From Candidatus Heimdallarchaeota archaeon (lineage in GTDB: Archaea > Asgardarchaeota > Heimdallarchaeia > JABLTI01): DNA of 63,383 nt. Location of the stretch: NCBI GenBank assembly GCA_019894765.1, contig JAGXNT010000034.1, forward strand, positions 1 to 63,383, written 5' to 3'. The position numbers and the translations under genes are program-made. The notes below the pieces were generated by a model that was not told where the DNA came from, made no database searches, and saw only the letters and a list, made by a program, of their open reading frames with translations. Position 1 is the first letter of the stretch. Each line of letters opens with the position of its first letter. Shown here piece by piece: positions 15,968 to 25,310 of the stretch.

Positions 15968-16294
15968 ATGAGTTCCAGACGTGAAAAGCATGCCACTAAG
16001 AAAATTGCTCAAGAGCGTATTGAGATTCTTTTAACTCGTGCTGACGGAATATATTCTAAAGAACCTGAACTTGCACAAAGATACGGAGATTTAGCGAGAA
16101 AAATCGCTATGAAAGCTAGGACCCGCATTCCTGAAAAATGGCGAATAAGATTTTGTAGAAAGTGTAAGAAATTTCTCTATCCTGGATTAACAACTCATGT
16201 TCGCATTAAATCTGGATCTTCATCTCGAGTGGTTTACTATTGTGATATTTGTAAAGAGGGAAAAAGATCAAAACCATTTAGTAAATCATCCTAA
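15968..16294 (+). CDS. rnp4: RNase P protein component 4 (Rpp21/Rpr2 homologue)
   Basis: Protein subunit of archaeal RNase P, which removes tRNA 5' leaders. 108 residues: a basic N-terminal helical part (KKIAQERIEILLTRADGIYS, RYGDLARKIAMKARTRIPEK) and a zinc ribbon with FCRKCKKFLYPG and YYCDICKEG, giving four cysteines. The RFCRKCKKFLYPG motif is diagnostic. It starts the plus-strand run with the GTPase-thioredoxin fusion, trmI and proS, a tRNA-themed neighbourhood. Confidence 0.95.
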   Translation: MSSRREKHATKKIAQERIEILLTRADGIYSKEPELAQRYGDLARKIAMKARTRIPEKWRIRFCRKCKKFLYPGLTTHVRIKSGSSSRVVYYCDICKEGKRSKPFSKSS

Positions 16295-16417
16295 CGAAAA
16301 TTCTATGCGGTAATGTGCATAAAACCAAAACTACTTATTATAATATTTCGATATTTCATAATTGTAAATGTACATTCCATATATAATCAAAACATAGGGA
16401 TAATGTGGGTATAAAAT

Positions 16418-17263
16418 ATGCGTAGCTCTATAGATTGCCGTAAAATCGTCGTTTTAGGTAGTCCAAATGTTGGAAAAACAAGTATCATTCAAAGATACGT
16501 TCACAACCAATTCAAAGATAGCTATGCAGCCACCTTAGGCTTCAACATTTACACTAGATACATATCGATTGCTGACAAACAAGTAGGGTTATCTATTTGG
16601 GATGTTGGCGGTCAAGAAGCTTTCAAGAAATTTGCTTTTAGATATTTAATTGAAGCAGATGCGGCTATCTTTGTTTCTGATGTAACTAAGCCTGAAACAC
16701 TTGATGATCTTGTGGTTTGGAATGAGAGATTAAATGAAATTTTGAATCGTAAAATTCCAAAGATTATTCTCTTCAACAAAATAGACATGGATTATGATAT
16801 GAACATTGTCTCTGATAGACTAGCTAAATTTAAAGCTAGAAGTGAGTTTCATGGGATAGTTTTCGCCAGTGCAAAAACAGGACAGAATGTCATAGATATA
16901 TTTTCCATGATAGCTAAAATACTTACTAGTTGGAATGAAACATTTGGCGTTCCTCGAAAACAAAGAGTAAACTTTAACGGTGCTTTTGAGGATCGTAGTC
17001 TACCAGTGTTATTCTTTTCCAATGCAAATTGTACTTGGTGTGTACCAGTTTTTGATTGTATTACTGCTCTTTCTGCTGAATTTCCACTTGATATTAAAGT
17101 AATAAATGTGGATACAGACAAGGAAATAGCTTCTGAGTACGGAATTCAATCTTTGCCAACAACATTTATTGGGAACAAAACTGTTGTAGGCGATTCCGAT
17201 GAGACGATCTTTCGAGCCATTATAACTGATGAATATTTCCGATTATTTTCAGAAAAGATTTAG
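16418..17263 (+). CDS. Rab/Ras-like small GTPase fused to a C-terminal thioredoxin-like domain
   Basis: 281 residues in two parts. Residues 1-175 are a complete small GTPase: G1 GSPNVGKTS (14-22), G2 Thr39, G3 WDVGGQE (61-67), G4 NKID (120-123), G5 SAK (151-153). Residues 194-281 read as a thioredoxin-like domain: LPVLFFSNANCTWCVP with CxxC at Cys205-Thr-Trp-Cys208, a middle strand IKVINVDTDKE, and the cis-proline loop SLPTTF with Pro247. One continuous frame with no internal start that would split it. No membrane segment or C-terminal lipidation cysteine is seen. Redox control of GTPase action, or a GTPase-gated thiol enzyme, is a plausible but untested reading. Confidence 0.88.
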   Translation: MRSSIDCRKIVVLGSPNVGKTSIIQRYVHNQFKDSYAATLGFNIYTRYISIADKQVGLSIWDVGGQEAFKKFAFRYLIEADAAIFVSDVTKPETLDDLVVWNERLNEILNRKIPKIILFNKIDMDYDMNIVSDRLAKFKARSEFHGIVFASAKTGQNVIDIFSMIAKILTSWNETFGVPRKQRVNFNGAFEDRSLPVLFFSNANCTWCVPVFDCITALSAEFPLDIKVINVDTDKEIASEYGIQSLPTTFIGNKTVVGDSDETIFRAIITDEYFRLFSEKI

Positions 17264-17360
17264 AAAGGTTTGTTTTCCGATTTATTGTTCACTTCTGAGG
17301 AAAGTTTTTTGTAATGGTATTCTTTTGGTTGATTAACAACACTACTTGGAGAAAACCATA

Positions 17361-18137
17361 ATGAAAATCAAAGAGGGTGACTTCGTTTTAATCTCAGCTT
17401 CTGCAGAGAAGAAATGGTTAGTAAAAATCGAAAAGGATAAGGAATTTCACACTCACAAAGGATCAATTATATTGAAAGATTTAATCGGTTTAGAATTTGG
17501 TTCAAATATTGAAAGTAACAAAGGAGCTACTTTCTTTTTGTGGAAACCTACTCCATCTGATTATATTTATTCAATTTCTCATTCTACACAAATAATCTAT
17601 CAGACCGATATTGCGCAAATAATCTTTAGTGCGGGTATTTGTAGTGGTAAACGAGTAATAGAAGCTGGAACCGGTAGTGGTAGTTTAACATCAGCTTTAG
17701 CTCAATATGTTAAACCTGATGGGAAAGTTTTTTCCTATGATAATAGAGAGGAACATCAAATAGTTGCTCGAAAAAACATCGAGAAATTAGGATTATCGGA
17801 TTATGTTGATTTCAAGATTAGAGATGCTGCAAAGGGTTTTGACGAAAAAGATGTCGATGCAATAATTCTAGACTTGCCAACTCCTTGGGAAATCATCGAT
17901 TCAGTTAAGATATCCTTAATGGGTGGAGGTATTTTACTTGTATTTGTTCCAACATATATTCAAGTGGATCAAACAATAGAGAAAATGGTTCAGAATGATT
18001 TTTATCAAATCGAAGCTTTCGAGGTTATTAGGAGAGATTTAACCACGAAAATCGGAGCTATTAGGCCCGTAACCAGGATGGTTGGATTTACAGCCTTTTT
18101 CGTTGTTGGTAGAAAGGGTATTCCTATGAAAAAATGA
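17361..18137 (+). CDS. trmI: tRNA (adenine57/58-N1)-methyltransferase TrmI
   Basis: Makes N1-methyladenosine at 57/58 in the T loop. Visible: an N-terminal beta domain, the RQTQIIYQTDIAQI-like segment (HSTQIIYQTDIAQIIFSAG), SAM motif VIEAGTGSGSLTSALA, acidic loop SYDNREEHQIVARKN, catalytic-type DAIILDLPTPWEII, and VRRDLTTKIGAIRPVTRMVG-like end with RP-x3-RMVGFTAF. TTG at 17346 opens the longest frame, but GGAG overlaps that codon and is nine bases before ATG 17361, so ATG is chosen. Confidence 0.93.
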   Translation: MKIKEGDFVLISASAEKKWLVKIEKDKEFHTHKGSIILKDLIGLEFGSNIESNKGATFFLWKPTPSDYIYSISHSTQIIYQTDIAQIIFSAGICSGKRVIEAGTGSGSLTSALAQYVKPDGKVFSYDNREEHQIVARKNIEKLGLSDYVDFKIRDAAKGFDEKDVDAIILDLPTPWEIIDSVKISLMGGGILLVFVPTYIQVDQTIEKMVQNDFYQIEAFEVIRRDLTTKIGAIRPVTRMVGFTAFFVVGRKGIPMKK

Positions 18138-18243
18138 GTTACAAATTTGTTTGTAAAAATAAGAAATTTCTCTGCATTCATCTTCAAAATAAACGAAAAG
18201 ATTAAAGTAATTCTTATTTCAAGTTGCAATTGGTTGTAGACTG

Positions 18244-19674
18244 ATGAAGTTACCTGACAAAGAAAAAGAATTTCTGCAATGGTATACCGCAATAATAGAA
18301 TACGCAAACATTGTTGATAAAAGATCACCTGTGAAGGGATCGAATGTTATTATGCCTTATGGGTATTCGATCTGGGAATCCATTGTAGCAAAATTAGATG
18401 GAGAGTTAAAAGCAACTGGTCACAAAAACGCTTATTTTCCATTATTCATTCCTGAAGATTATCTCATGAAAGAAGCAGAGCATTTTGAAGGATTTATTCC
18501 AGAAGTTGCTTGGGTAACTAGAGCTGGAGATAGAGAGCTAGATAGAAAGCTTGCTCTGCGTCCAACTTCTGAAACAATTATGTATGAAATGTTTCGTCTC
18601 TGGATTAGAAGCCATAGCGATTTACCTCTAAAGATAAATCAATGGTGTAATATCATACGATTTGATACTAAAGAAACGAAACCGTTACTTCGAGATCGCG
18701 AATTTCTCTGGTCTGAAGGACATACTTGTCATGCAACTGCTGGAGAAGCAGAAGAACAAGTTAAGGAATCTATGAAACTCTATGAAGCTGTGTATAAAGA
18801 AAGCTGTATGTCATTCTTGATTTTGAGAAGACCAAAATTTGACACTTTTGCAGGAGCAGTCTATTCAATAGCGTATGATTGCCCCTTACCAGATGGACGA
18901 ACTTTACAAATCGGTACAACTCACAATTTAGGACAAGGGTTTAGTAAAGCCTTTAACATCACCTTCCAGGATAAAGATAAGAAAAACAAAAATGTCCATC
19001 AAACTTGTTATGGATTGTCTACAAGATTAATTGCTGCTATTGTTGGAATGCATGGTGATGAGAAAGGATTAATTATTCCTCCTTATATTGCTCCAATTCA
19101 AGTTGTTATTGTTCCAATTTATAGGAAAGAACAAAGAGAAGAAGTCAATAAAGCCAGTGAAAAAATGCTTAAGAAATTACTGAAAGCTGGTTTAAAGGTT
19201 GAACTTGATAAAAGGGAAGGATATACTCCTGGTTGGAAATTCAATGAATGGGAAGTTCGCGGAGTACCTATCAGATTAGAACTTGGTCCTCGCGATATTG
19301 AAAATGAGCAAGTGGTTCTCGTCCGAAGAGATACTGGTGAAAAACTATCAGTACCAATGAAAGATACTGCCAAAAGTGCTGAAAAAATCTTAGATGAAAT
19401 TCAAGATTTCCTACAAAAACGAGCTGACAAACTTTTAGAAGATAGCATAAGTCATCCTAAAGATTACCAAGAACTCATTGATATTCAAAAAACAAAGCGA
19501 GGTTTTAGTAGAGTTAATTGGTGTGGAGACGAAGCTTGTGCAGAGAAGGTAAAAGATGATACTGGTGCTGACGTTCGAGGAACTCGAGAGGATATCAAGG
19601 AAAAACCAGATGGTGACTGTATTATCTGTGGAACTAAAGCAAAAGAAGTAGTCTACATTGCTTCCGCATACTAG
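18244..19674 (+). CDS. proS: Prolyl-tRNA synthetase, archaeal/eukaryotic type
   Basis: 476 residues. Class II motif 2 region FLWSEGHTCHAT and motif 3 region LEL GPRDIE-like segments are present, as are the ProRS-specific MPYGYSIWESI, LRPTSETIMYEMF and HGDEKGLIIPP blocks. The C-terminal zinc-binding-type domain (VNWCGDEACAEKV... CIICG) ends with Tyr, typical of the archaeal/eukaryotic form that lacks the bacterial editing insertion. ATG at 18244. The window also holds a tRNA-Pro gene, 29 kb away. Confidence 0.95.
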   Translation: MKLPDKEKEFLQWYTAIIEYANIVDKRSPVKGSNVIMPYGYSIWESIVAKLDGELKATGHKNAYFPLFIPEDYLMKEAEHFEGFIPEVAWVTRAGDRELDRKLALRPTSETIMYEMFRLWIRSHSDLPLKINQWCNIIRFDTKETKPLLRDREFLWSEGHTCHATAGEAEEQVKESMKLYEAVYKESCMSFLILRRPKFDTFAGAVYSIAYDCPLPDGRTLQIGTTHNLGQGFSKAFNITFQDKDKKNKNVHQTCYGLSTRLIAAIVGMHGDEKGLIIPPYIAPIQVVIVPIYRKEQREEVNKASEKMLKKLLKAGLKVELDKREGYTPGWKFNEWEVRGVPIRLELGPRDIENEQVVLVRRDTGEKLSVPMKDTAKSAEKILDEIQDFLQKRADKLLEDSISHPKDYQELIDIQKTKRGFSRVNWCGDEACAEKVKDDTGADVRGTREDIKEKPDGDCIICGTKAKEVVYIASAY

Positions 19675-19775
19675 AACTACTTTTTTCTTCAACTTTTTCT
19701 CAAATAGTAAGGTATAATAAGATTTAGAACACAAATTAGCATAGTTAAGCATTTTTCTGAAGGAAAGAATCGAAA

Positions 19776-20189
19776 ATGGCTCATGATCCTGAAATACAAA
19801 AGAAGATATACCAAATTCTCCGTGAAATTGGTGAATATTCAGACTTAGACGCCCTCGCAGTAGTAAATCGTGAAGGGATGAAGATATCTTTCTTTGCTAA
19901 AAAAGGAACTGATGCTGATTTACTTTCAGCCATTTCTGCTGCAATACTTTCTACAGGAGAAAAAGCGGTTAATTATAATGAGCATGGGGAATTACTAGAA
20001 GTACTAGTTAGGGGCGAAAAGGGATTCACTATACTTTCAAATGCTGGTGATTACATTCTTATTGGTACCTCATTAGAGCTTAATTCCATGGGTTTAACCA
20101 TTAGAGTCTTAAGAAAGTATGCAAGCAAATTACATGACATTATCAGTGGAGACATCTCCGAAGAAATTGGACCTATCAGTCCGGATTAA
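19776..20189 (+). CDS. Roadblock/LC7-domain protein
   Basis: 137 residues. The alpha-beta-beta-alpha-beta-beta-beta-alpha layout includes YSDLDALAVVNREGMKISFF, ADLLSAISAAILSTGEKA, LEVLVRGEKGFTILSN and GDYILIGTS. Roadblock proteins bind and regulate small GTPases (MglB, Ragulator and dynein chains) as homodimers. The gene is 26 bases before the longin-like/wHTH gene, and the pair is likely one transcription unit. GTPase partners in the window include the fusion at 16418. Confidence 0.88.
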   Translation: MAHDPEIQKKIYQILREIGEYSDLDALAVVNREGMKISFFAKKGTDADLLSAISAAILSTGEKAVNYNEHGELLEVLVRGEKGFTILSNAGDYILIGTSLELNSMGLTIRVLRKYASKLHDIISGDISEEIGPISPD

Positions 20190-20215
20190 AAAGAAATAGG
20201 TAAACGGGATACATC

Positions 20216-21490
20216 ATGACAATTCCCTTCGAGCTTCAAATGATTCATAAACAATCTGGTGTACAGTTGTTTTCTCATAGGTTTCGAGAGGACATCAAGC
20301 TTGATCCAACACTTATTTCCGGTTTTATTTCTGCAGTCATTAATTTCTCAGAAGAATTGAAACCTTCTGATGGAAAAGAAATGCTCAAATTTATCGATCG
20401 TGGAGATTTCGTTTTACAAGTTGAACCAGGTGGTTTAGTAATAGGGTTACTAATTTTGAGCAGTAAAGATAATTCATTCAAAGAAAAACTCAAGATTCTC
20501 GTTAATGAGTTTGAAAGAAAATACAATAAAGAAATCCTGAATTGGTCAGGGTTTTCATCTTGTTTTGCTGACTTCGAGGAAGAAGTTGTTCAACTTATTT
20601 CAAGTAAACCCTTAAGTCCTTATCATATTCCGCAATTAGTAAATTCTGATCGGGCTCCCAGTAAAATTGATGATATCAAATGGGCTATAATTACTAAAAT
20701 TAATGGCGAGAATGATATTAACGCCATTAGTGAGGAATTAGATATTAGTGTCGAAGTTGTCCAAGGGATTATTGCTTATTTTGAAGAATCCGGTTTAGTG
20801 AAAACCCACTTCAGATTAACTGATGATAGTGTTATTGAAATAACAAAGAAAGGATTAAATGCTTTAGAAGTTGGTTCTGAAGCTTATAGGGAATTAGTTA
20901 GTGAAATTAGTGAAGTGGGATTAAAAGTTCTCTCTGTAATAGGAACTGAGCGTACACTTTTCGATGTAAGATCTGATGTTAGCATGCACCATGATGATAT
21001 TTGTCTATTAATTGAGAAACTTGTTTCATCACGCTATATAGAAATCTTACCCAAGTGGAAAGTCGTTTTAGATAAGAAAGCATTTCATTTCACTCGTTCC
21101 TTAGAGTTTATTGATGATCTTTTCCAGCTGATTTTTGATGAATCCGATAACTGGTTAGATAACAGGGAACTTGACCGAATGAAGCGAAACACATTCACAT
21201 TGATGATTATTAAAGATGAGAGTATTGCAAAATTGATTAGTGAGCATGATGAATATTTTGCTGATAGAAATAATTTAAAGACACTTCTAACTAAAATTGG
21301 CAATCTTGAAACTGTGATTACTCGTTTGGAGAGTCTTTTCAGAGTTATGCAGTCCAATATTGAAAAAGAAATTGGGTCTAATCTGACTAAAGATATTCTT
21401 ACTAAGGTTCACAAACGATTAGAAGATGATTACTCAGAACTTATCGAACAACAAGCAGAACTAGAAGACATGCTTAATTGGTTGCGATAA
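20216..21490 (+). CDS. Longin-like plus winged-helix and coiled-coil protein
   Basis: 424 residues. The first 140 residues (IPFELQMIHKQSGVQLFSHR, FVLQVEPGGLVIGLLILSSK, KILVNEFERKYNKEILNWSG) match the strand-helix pattern of longin/roadblock-fold domains. Residues about 155-215 and 235-300 look like two winged helices (IDDIKWAIITKINGENDINA; ERTLFDVRSDVSMHHDDICL). The C-terminus is a coiled coil ending QQAELEDMLNWLR. Functional assignment is inference; coupling to a Roadblock gene supports a GTPase-regulatory or scaffolding role instead of simple transcription control. Confidence 0.6.
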   Translation: MTIPFELQMIHKQSGVQLFSHRFREDIKLDPTLISGFISAVINFSEELKPSDGKEMLKFIDRGDFVLQVEPGGLVIGLLILSSKDNSFKEKLKILVNEFERKYNKEILNWSGFSSCFADFEEEVVQLISSKPLSPYHIPQLVNSDRAPSKIDDIKWAIITKINGENDINAISEELDISVEVVQGIIAYFEESGLVKTHFRLTDDSVIEITKKGLNALEVGSEAYRELVSEISEVGLKVLSVIGTERTLFDVRSDVSMHHDDICLLIEKLVSSRYIEILPKWKVVLDKKAFHFTRSLEFIDDLFQLIFDESDNWLDNRELDRMKRNTFTLMIIKDESIAKLISEHDEYFADRNNLKTLLTKIGNLETVITRLESLFRVMQSNIEKEIGSNLTKDILTKVHKRLEDDYSELIEQQAELEDMLNWLR

Positions 21491-21528
21491 GAAAATGAAA
21501 GAGAAATAGTTGAATGGACAACCTTTCT

Positions 21529-22737
21529 CTAAGCGGTTTTAATGAATCTCTCTAAACGATTCATGGCATCATCTATTAGTTCTTCTTGTGATAAGAAGAC
21601 AAGACGGAAATGATTGTTACCATATTCTTTACCAAATCCACTCCCAAAGACAGAAACTACCCCTTCCTCTTTGAGTAAACTTAGAATAAATTCTTTATCT
21701 GTTTTGTATTTGCCAAGATTATCTATGCGTGGGAAGATATAGAATGCTGCTTCTGGTTTTTCTGAAGAAATGCCGTCAATTTCATTCAATCGTTTATAGA
21801 TTAAGTCTCTTCTTTTTCTTAGCTTTGCAACGGTATCTTTTATGTGATCTTGTGGACCTTTTAAGGCTTCAACACAACCATATTGTGCTGGTGTGTTTAC
21901 ACATAATCTTAGTCTGCCTAATTTTATGATTCCGTTGTATACATCTCTGATTTTATCCTCAGGATCTTGAAGATACACATAGCCTATTCGCCATCCTGGC
22001 ATTAAGTAAACCTTGGAAAAACCATTCATCATAAATAAAGGAACGTCTTTTGCTACTGATGGCATGCCTATGAACTTTTGATCCATGGTAAGTCGATCAT
22101 AAATTTCATCTGCAATAATGGGTATATCGTGTTCTCCAGCAATATCAACAATTGCTTTTAATTCCTTTTCACGATACACAGCTCCGGTAGGATTATTTGG
22201 ATTTATTACCAAAATTGCTTTTGTTTTCTCAGTAACTTTTTTCCTTATATCCTCTGTATCGGGTTGCCAGTTATCATCACTAATTGTTCGATATTCGACT
22301 GCTGTTGCATCATAGAATTTTGGATATGCTGAGTAGGAGGGGTAAGATGGTCCAGGTATTAGGATCTCATCACCGGGTTTCAGTAACGAACCAAGTAAAA
22401 ACATAATGCCTTCGGAAATTCCTGCTGTTACATGAACATCTTCAATAGCAAGATCTTTTGCTCCATTAATTTTCATTTCTTTCTCTACAATAGCCTCTCT
22501 TAGAGGAACTATGCCTTGAGATTCCGAATAAAAACTCTTATTCTCTTTTGCTGCTTTAACGAATGCTTCAACAATGTTTGGTGGCGTTTCAAAATCATAT
22601 TTATTAGGGTCACCGATATTTAACCAGATAAGATCTTTCCCTTGAGAAACCAATTTTCTTGCTTCTGCACTTATATCTCTAATTGCGTATTCTAAAGATT
22701 GAACTCGAGCTGCTTGTTTCATAATAGTTAACTCCAT
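21529..22737 (-). CDS. PLP-dependent class I/II aminotransferase (AlaA/AspC-like)
   Basis: 402 residues of fold-type I aminotransferase. Key parts: INPNNPTGAVY, DEIYDRLTMD with the PLP-binding Asp/Tyr, and the Schiff-base lysine in MNGFSKVYLMPGWRIGY. The C-terminal carboxylate-binding arginine lies in NNHFRLVFL. The SFYSESQGIVPLREAI opening resembles alanine aminotransferase AlaA and archaeal alanine/aspartate enzymes; substrate cannot be fixed. The N-terminus MELTIMKQAAR leaves ATG at residue 6 as an alternative start. Stands alone between plus-strand genes. Confidence 0.9.
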   Translation of the reverse strand: MELTIMKQAARVQSLEYAIRDISAEARKLVSQGKDLIWLNIGDPNKYDFETPPNIVEAFVKAAKENKSFYSESQGIVPLREAIVEKEMKINGAKDLAIEDVHVTAGISEGIMFLLGSLLKPGDEILIPGPSYPSYSAYPKFYDATAVEYRTISDDNWQPDTEDIRKKVTEKTKAILVINPNNPTGAVYREKELKAIVDIAGEHDIPIIADEIYDRLTMDQKFIGMPSVAKDVPLFMMNGFSKVYLMPGWRIGYVYLQDPEDKIRDVYNGIIKLGRLRLCVNTPAQYGCVEALKGPQDHIKDTVAKLRKRRDLIYKRLNEIDGISSEKPEAAFYIFPRIDNLGKYKTDKEFILSLLKEEGVVSVFGSGFGKEYGNNHFRLVFLSQEELIDDAMNRLERFIKTA

Positions 22738-22938
22738 TTTTACTTACAATATTTTGCTTTGATTATTCCTAGTAAAACGAGAAAGCTTATTTTTTATCAA
22801 ATATAAATAATGTGTTTAATTGTATCTTTAATTCTCTTCTTAAAGAAGAGGTACTAATTTGAGGTGTTTGTCAAAATATTTTTAATTAGGTGAGAGGTTT
22901 TTGATTCAGCTTGCTGAAAAAAGTAGGTGTGAATTACA

Positions 22939-23565
22939 TTGTCAGCTGAACAAGAACGAATCAAGCAAATGGTAGATGATATTTTAAAGAATACTAAAAC
23001 TGAAGCAGATAAAATCTTAGCCGAGGCTAAAGAGCAAACCGAAGAAATCTTACAAAGAGGTCAAGATGCTGCAGAGAAAGAGAAGAGTAGTATTCTAGAA
23101 ACCGAAACCAAGAAGGTTACTGAAATAGAAAAGCAGCAAATAGCATCTATTAATTTGCAGGCAAGAAGAGAGATTTTGCAGAAGAAAGAGGAAGAAATCC
23201 AAAAAGTATTCGATTTAGCTAAAACTGAGCTTATGAACTTCCCTAAAAAAGCAGCTTATGCCAAAGTGCTTGAAGCTCTCGTAATTGAAGCGGGTGTAGC
23301 CGTTGCTGGAGGAGCAATTTCTATCAAAGCTAGAAAGGAAGATTTAGCTAAAATCAAAGATCTAACAAGCATAGAAAAAGCAATTACTAAAGCTTGTGGG
23401 AATAAATGCTCTCTCAAAATTTCAAAAGAAACCATAAATGCAATGGGTGGAGTTGTTTGTCAAACTCAAGATGGAACAATAACAATTGATAGTACTTTTG
23501 AAGCACGATTAGAACAAAAATACAGAGCTATTCGAACTGAAGTTGCAAAACTATTGTTTGGTTAA
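22939..23565 (+). CDS. atpE: A/V-type ATP synthase subunit E
   Basis: Peripheral-stalk subunit of the archaeal rotary ATPase. 208 residues: a long N-terminal coiled coil (DKILAEAKEQTEEILQRGQD) and a C-terminal alpha/beta domain (KACGNKCSLKISKETINAMG, VCQTQDGTITIDSTFEARLE). The GGVVCQTQDGTITIDNTFEARLE-type block is diagnostic. TTG start with AGGTGTG upstream. The other ATPase subunits, usually clustered, are not in the window, so subunit E is separated from the main operon here. Confidence 0.93.
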   Translation: MSAEQERIKQMVDDILKNTKTEADKILAEAKEQTEEILQRGQDAAEKEKSSILETETKKVTEIEKQQIASINLQARREILQKKEEEIQKVFDLAKTELMNFPKKAAYAKVLEALVIEAGVAVAGGAISIKARKEDLAKIKDLTSIEKAITKACGNKCSLKISKETINAMGGVVCQTQDGTITIDSTFEARLEQKYRAIRTEVAKLLFG

Positions 23566-23675
23566 TTCACAGAAGTCACTAGTTCACAAAATGTCATTGT
23601 GAAGAAATGTTTTAAAAGGCATTTTATCTAAAAAAGAATAAACTCCTCTATTAACAATTATTGGTGTTACCTCCA

Positions 23676-24272
23676 ATGAAAAGAAAGATACTAATTCCGA
23701 TTTTGACTCTCGCTGTTATTCTTACAGCAGCTTTTGTAGTTCAACCAGAAATTGCCAAAGTGTCCGCGAATTTAGGGGATCTCTTAATTTATAACAGACT
23801 TTGCCCTGTCGGAGATGTTTATCGTTATGATACTATTATCTTTGGAGGAACAATACACAATAATGACACTAGAAATTTTCTCTTAACTGAAATGCGAGCT
23901 AATTTCTATGCAGAAGGAAACAGATCAGAAATAATTCATTTCTATGAATATCTGTTCCAACACGAAGTTACTCGAGACGAACTTCCCCCTGGATTATCTC
24001 GTACAATTTCTTTCCAAGCAACAATTGAAGAAGAACTAGATATAGAGAATAATTATACTGTTATGCTTATAGTTAGTTATTATGAAGAAGGGACTGAAGT
24101 AGCTCCCTGGACACGCCAAATTGGAAGCAATGCTACTATCAATATCTTACTTCGACGAATTGATGCTCCTAATTATATTTGGGCAGTAATGGTTCTTTTA
24201 TCAATAGGAATTCTAGCATTCGTAGTTGTTGGTTTGGTTGGTTGGATTAGAGAAAGAAGAGCAAGACAGTAA
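23676..24272 (+). CDS. Bitopic membrane protein with extracellular beta domain, unknown
   Basis: 198 residues from ATG 23676 (TTG 23661 opens the longest frame). An N-terminal hydrophobic helix (RKILIPILTLAVILTAAFVV) is followed by a soluble beta-rich domain with N-glycosylation sequons (NDT, NRS, NYT, NAT), then a second helix (YIWAVMVLLSIGILAFVVVG) and a basic tail RERRARQ. The middle domain (NTRNFLLTE..., LPPGLSRTISFQATIEEEL) looks immunoglobulin-like, as in cell-surface or CARDB-type proteins. No family recognised. Confidence 0.7.
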   Translation: MKRKILIPILTLAVILTAAFVVQPEIAKVSANLGDLLIYNRLCPVGDVYRYDTIIFGGTIHNNDTRNFLLTEMRANFYAEGNRSEIIHFYEYLFQHEVTRDELPPGLSRTISFQATIEEELDIENNYTVMLIVSYYEEGTEVAPWTRQIGSNATINILLRRIDAPNYIWAVMVLLSIGILAFVVVGLVGWIRERRARQ

Positions 24273-24291
24273 TTTTACCATAATCCACTAT

Positions 24292-25278
24292 TTAGTTAAC
24301 TGCTACTCTTTTAGCTGAGATAATAACTTGATACTTTCTTTGATCTAAAGTTCTATACGAGATATGGATACTTGGAAGAATAATGTAATCCTCTTTCATG
24401 GGTTTAATCTTAAATGTTTCAAGTATTGCTGATTCATAATTTAATTGATCGACAATCCTTCTAGGATACATTGACAGTATTTTGAATTCATAACTCGGTG
24501 GGAGAGCAAGATCAACAAGATAAGCAATTCCATCACCAACATTAGAGATTTTTACTTGAACGTAATTGTCTTTCTTATATTGTAATGGTGTAGTGATAAC
24601 ATATTCTGCTACTATATTTGGTAAAGCGTTTCTCTCAGATGCTAATAAATCATCCACATCAGCAATTGCTAGATGGGGAGGACTAATACCTTCTAAAGCA
24701 TAAAGTGCTGCTAAGTCTTCATGAGCTATTACATCAGAATATGATCTTTCAATACCTGCTTTTAGTAATATTTCCTTTAGTGCTGCAGGATAATGCGAGT
24801 CCGTTTCCATTGAAATATCTAATTCACGATATTCTCGGCCCCTCGAGTGATCCATGAAGACTTGATACCCATGAATCCCAGGTTCTATTGTACTAACTTT
24901 TGTGGGATCGCAAACCAAGGCAATTGCATTTTCAAATAAGCTCTGCTGATTTCTCTGTGTTCGAATATCTACACTAGACAAGAAAAATCCAAATGAGGGA
25001 TGACTGTGAAACCAACCCACAATGACAGCATCAATTTTATCTGCTTCTTTTGCGATTTTTGGTATAATGGTATAGTCAGACATTTCTACAAAAATCGAGC
25101 TACCACTGGTCATTGGGATTGCATTTAAAACAGTAACTGTTTCCCCTTCAATAGTTCCAATCAGCCAACCAATTACTTCTCTCCATTGCCTATAAGGTCT
25201 ATTTGGGTTTGCATATTCGACTACGTAATTGAACATCTCATTATAGGCTTCTTTGGTAATGATGACTGATTGTATCAT
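24292..25278 (-). CDS. JAMM/MPN+ metalloprotease, Rpn11/CSN5-like
   Basis: Isopeptidase-type zinc enzyme. The full JAMM signature is present: Glu34 (WREVIGWLIG), then GWFHSHPSFGFFLSSVD with His91, His93, Ser101 and Asp104 at the exact H-x-H-x7-S-x2-D spacing. The GWFHSHPSFG... FLS-x-VD wording is close to eukaryotic Rpn11 and CSN5, and to Asgard Rpn11-like proteins. Residues about 190-328 form an additional beta domain of unknown role. TTG at 25293 opens the longest frame; ATG 25278 with GAGGTTGG upstream is preferred. The next gene upstream, 32 bases away, is an atypical small GTPase, suggesting an operon. Probable job: removal of a ubiquitin-like modifier. Confidence 0.9.
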   Translation of the reverse strand: MIQSVIITKEAYNEMFNYVVEYANPNRPYRQWREVIGWLIGTIEGETVTVLNAIPMTSGSSIFVEMSDYTIIPKIAKEADKIDAVIVGWFHSHPSFGFFLSSVDIRTQRNQQSLFENAIALVCDPTKVSTIEPGIHGYQVFMDHSRGREYRELDISMETDSHYPAALKEILLKAGIERSYSDVIAHEDLAALYALEGISPPHLAIADVDDLLASERNALPNIVAEYVITTPLQYKKDNYVQVKISNVGDGIAYLVDLALPPSYEFKILSMYPRRIVDQLNYESAILETFKIKPMKEDYIILPSIHISYRTLDQRKYQVIISAKRVAVN

Positions 25279-25310
25279 TTTAACCAACCTCAATTTTTAT
25301 TTGATATCTA

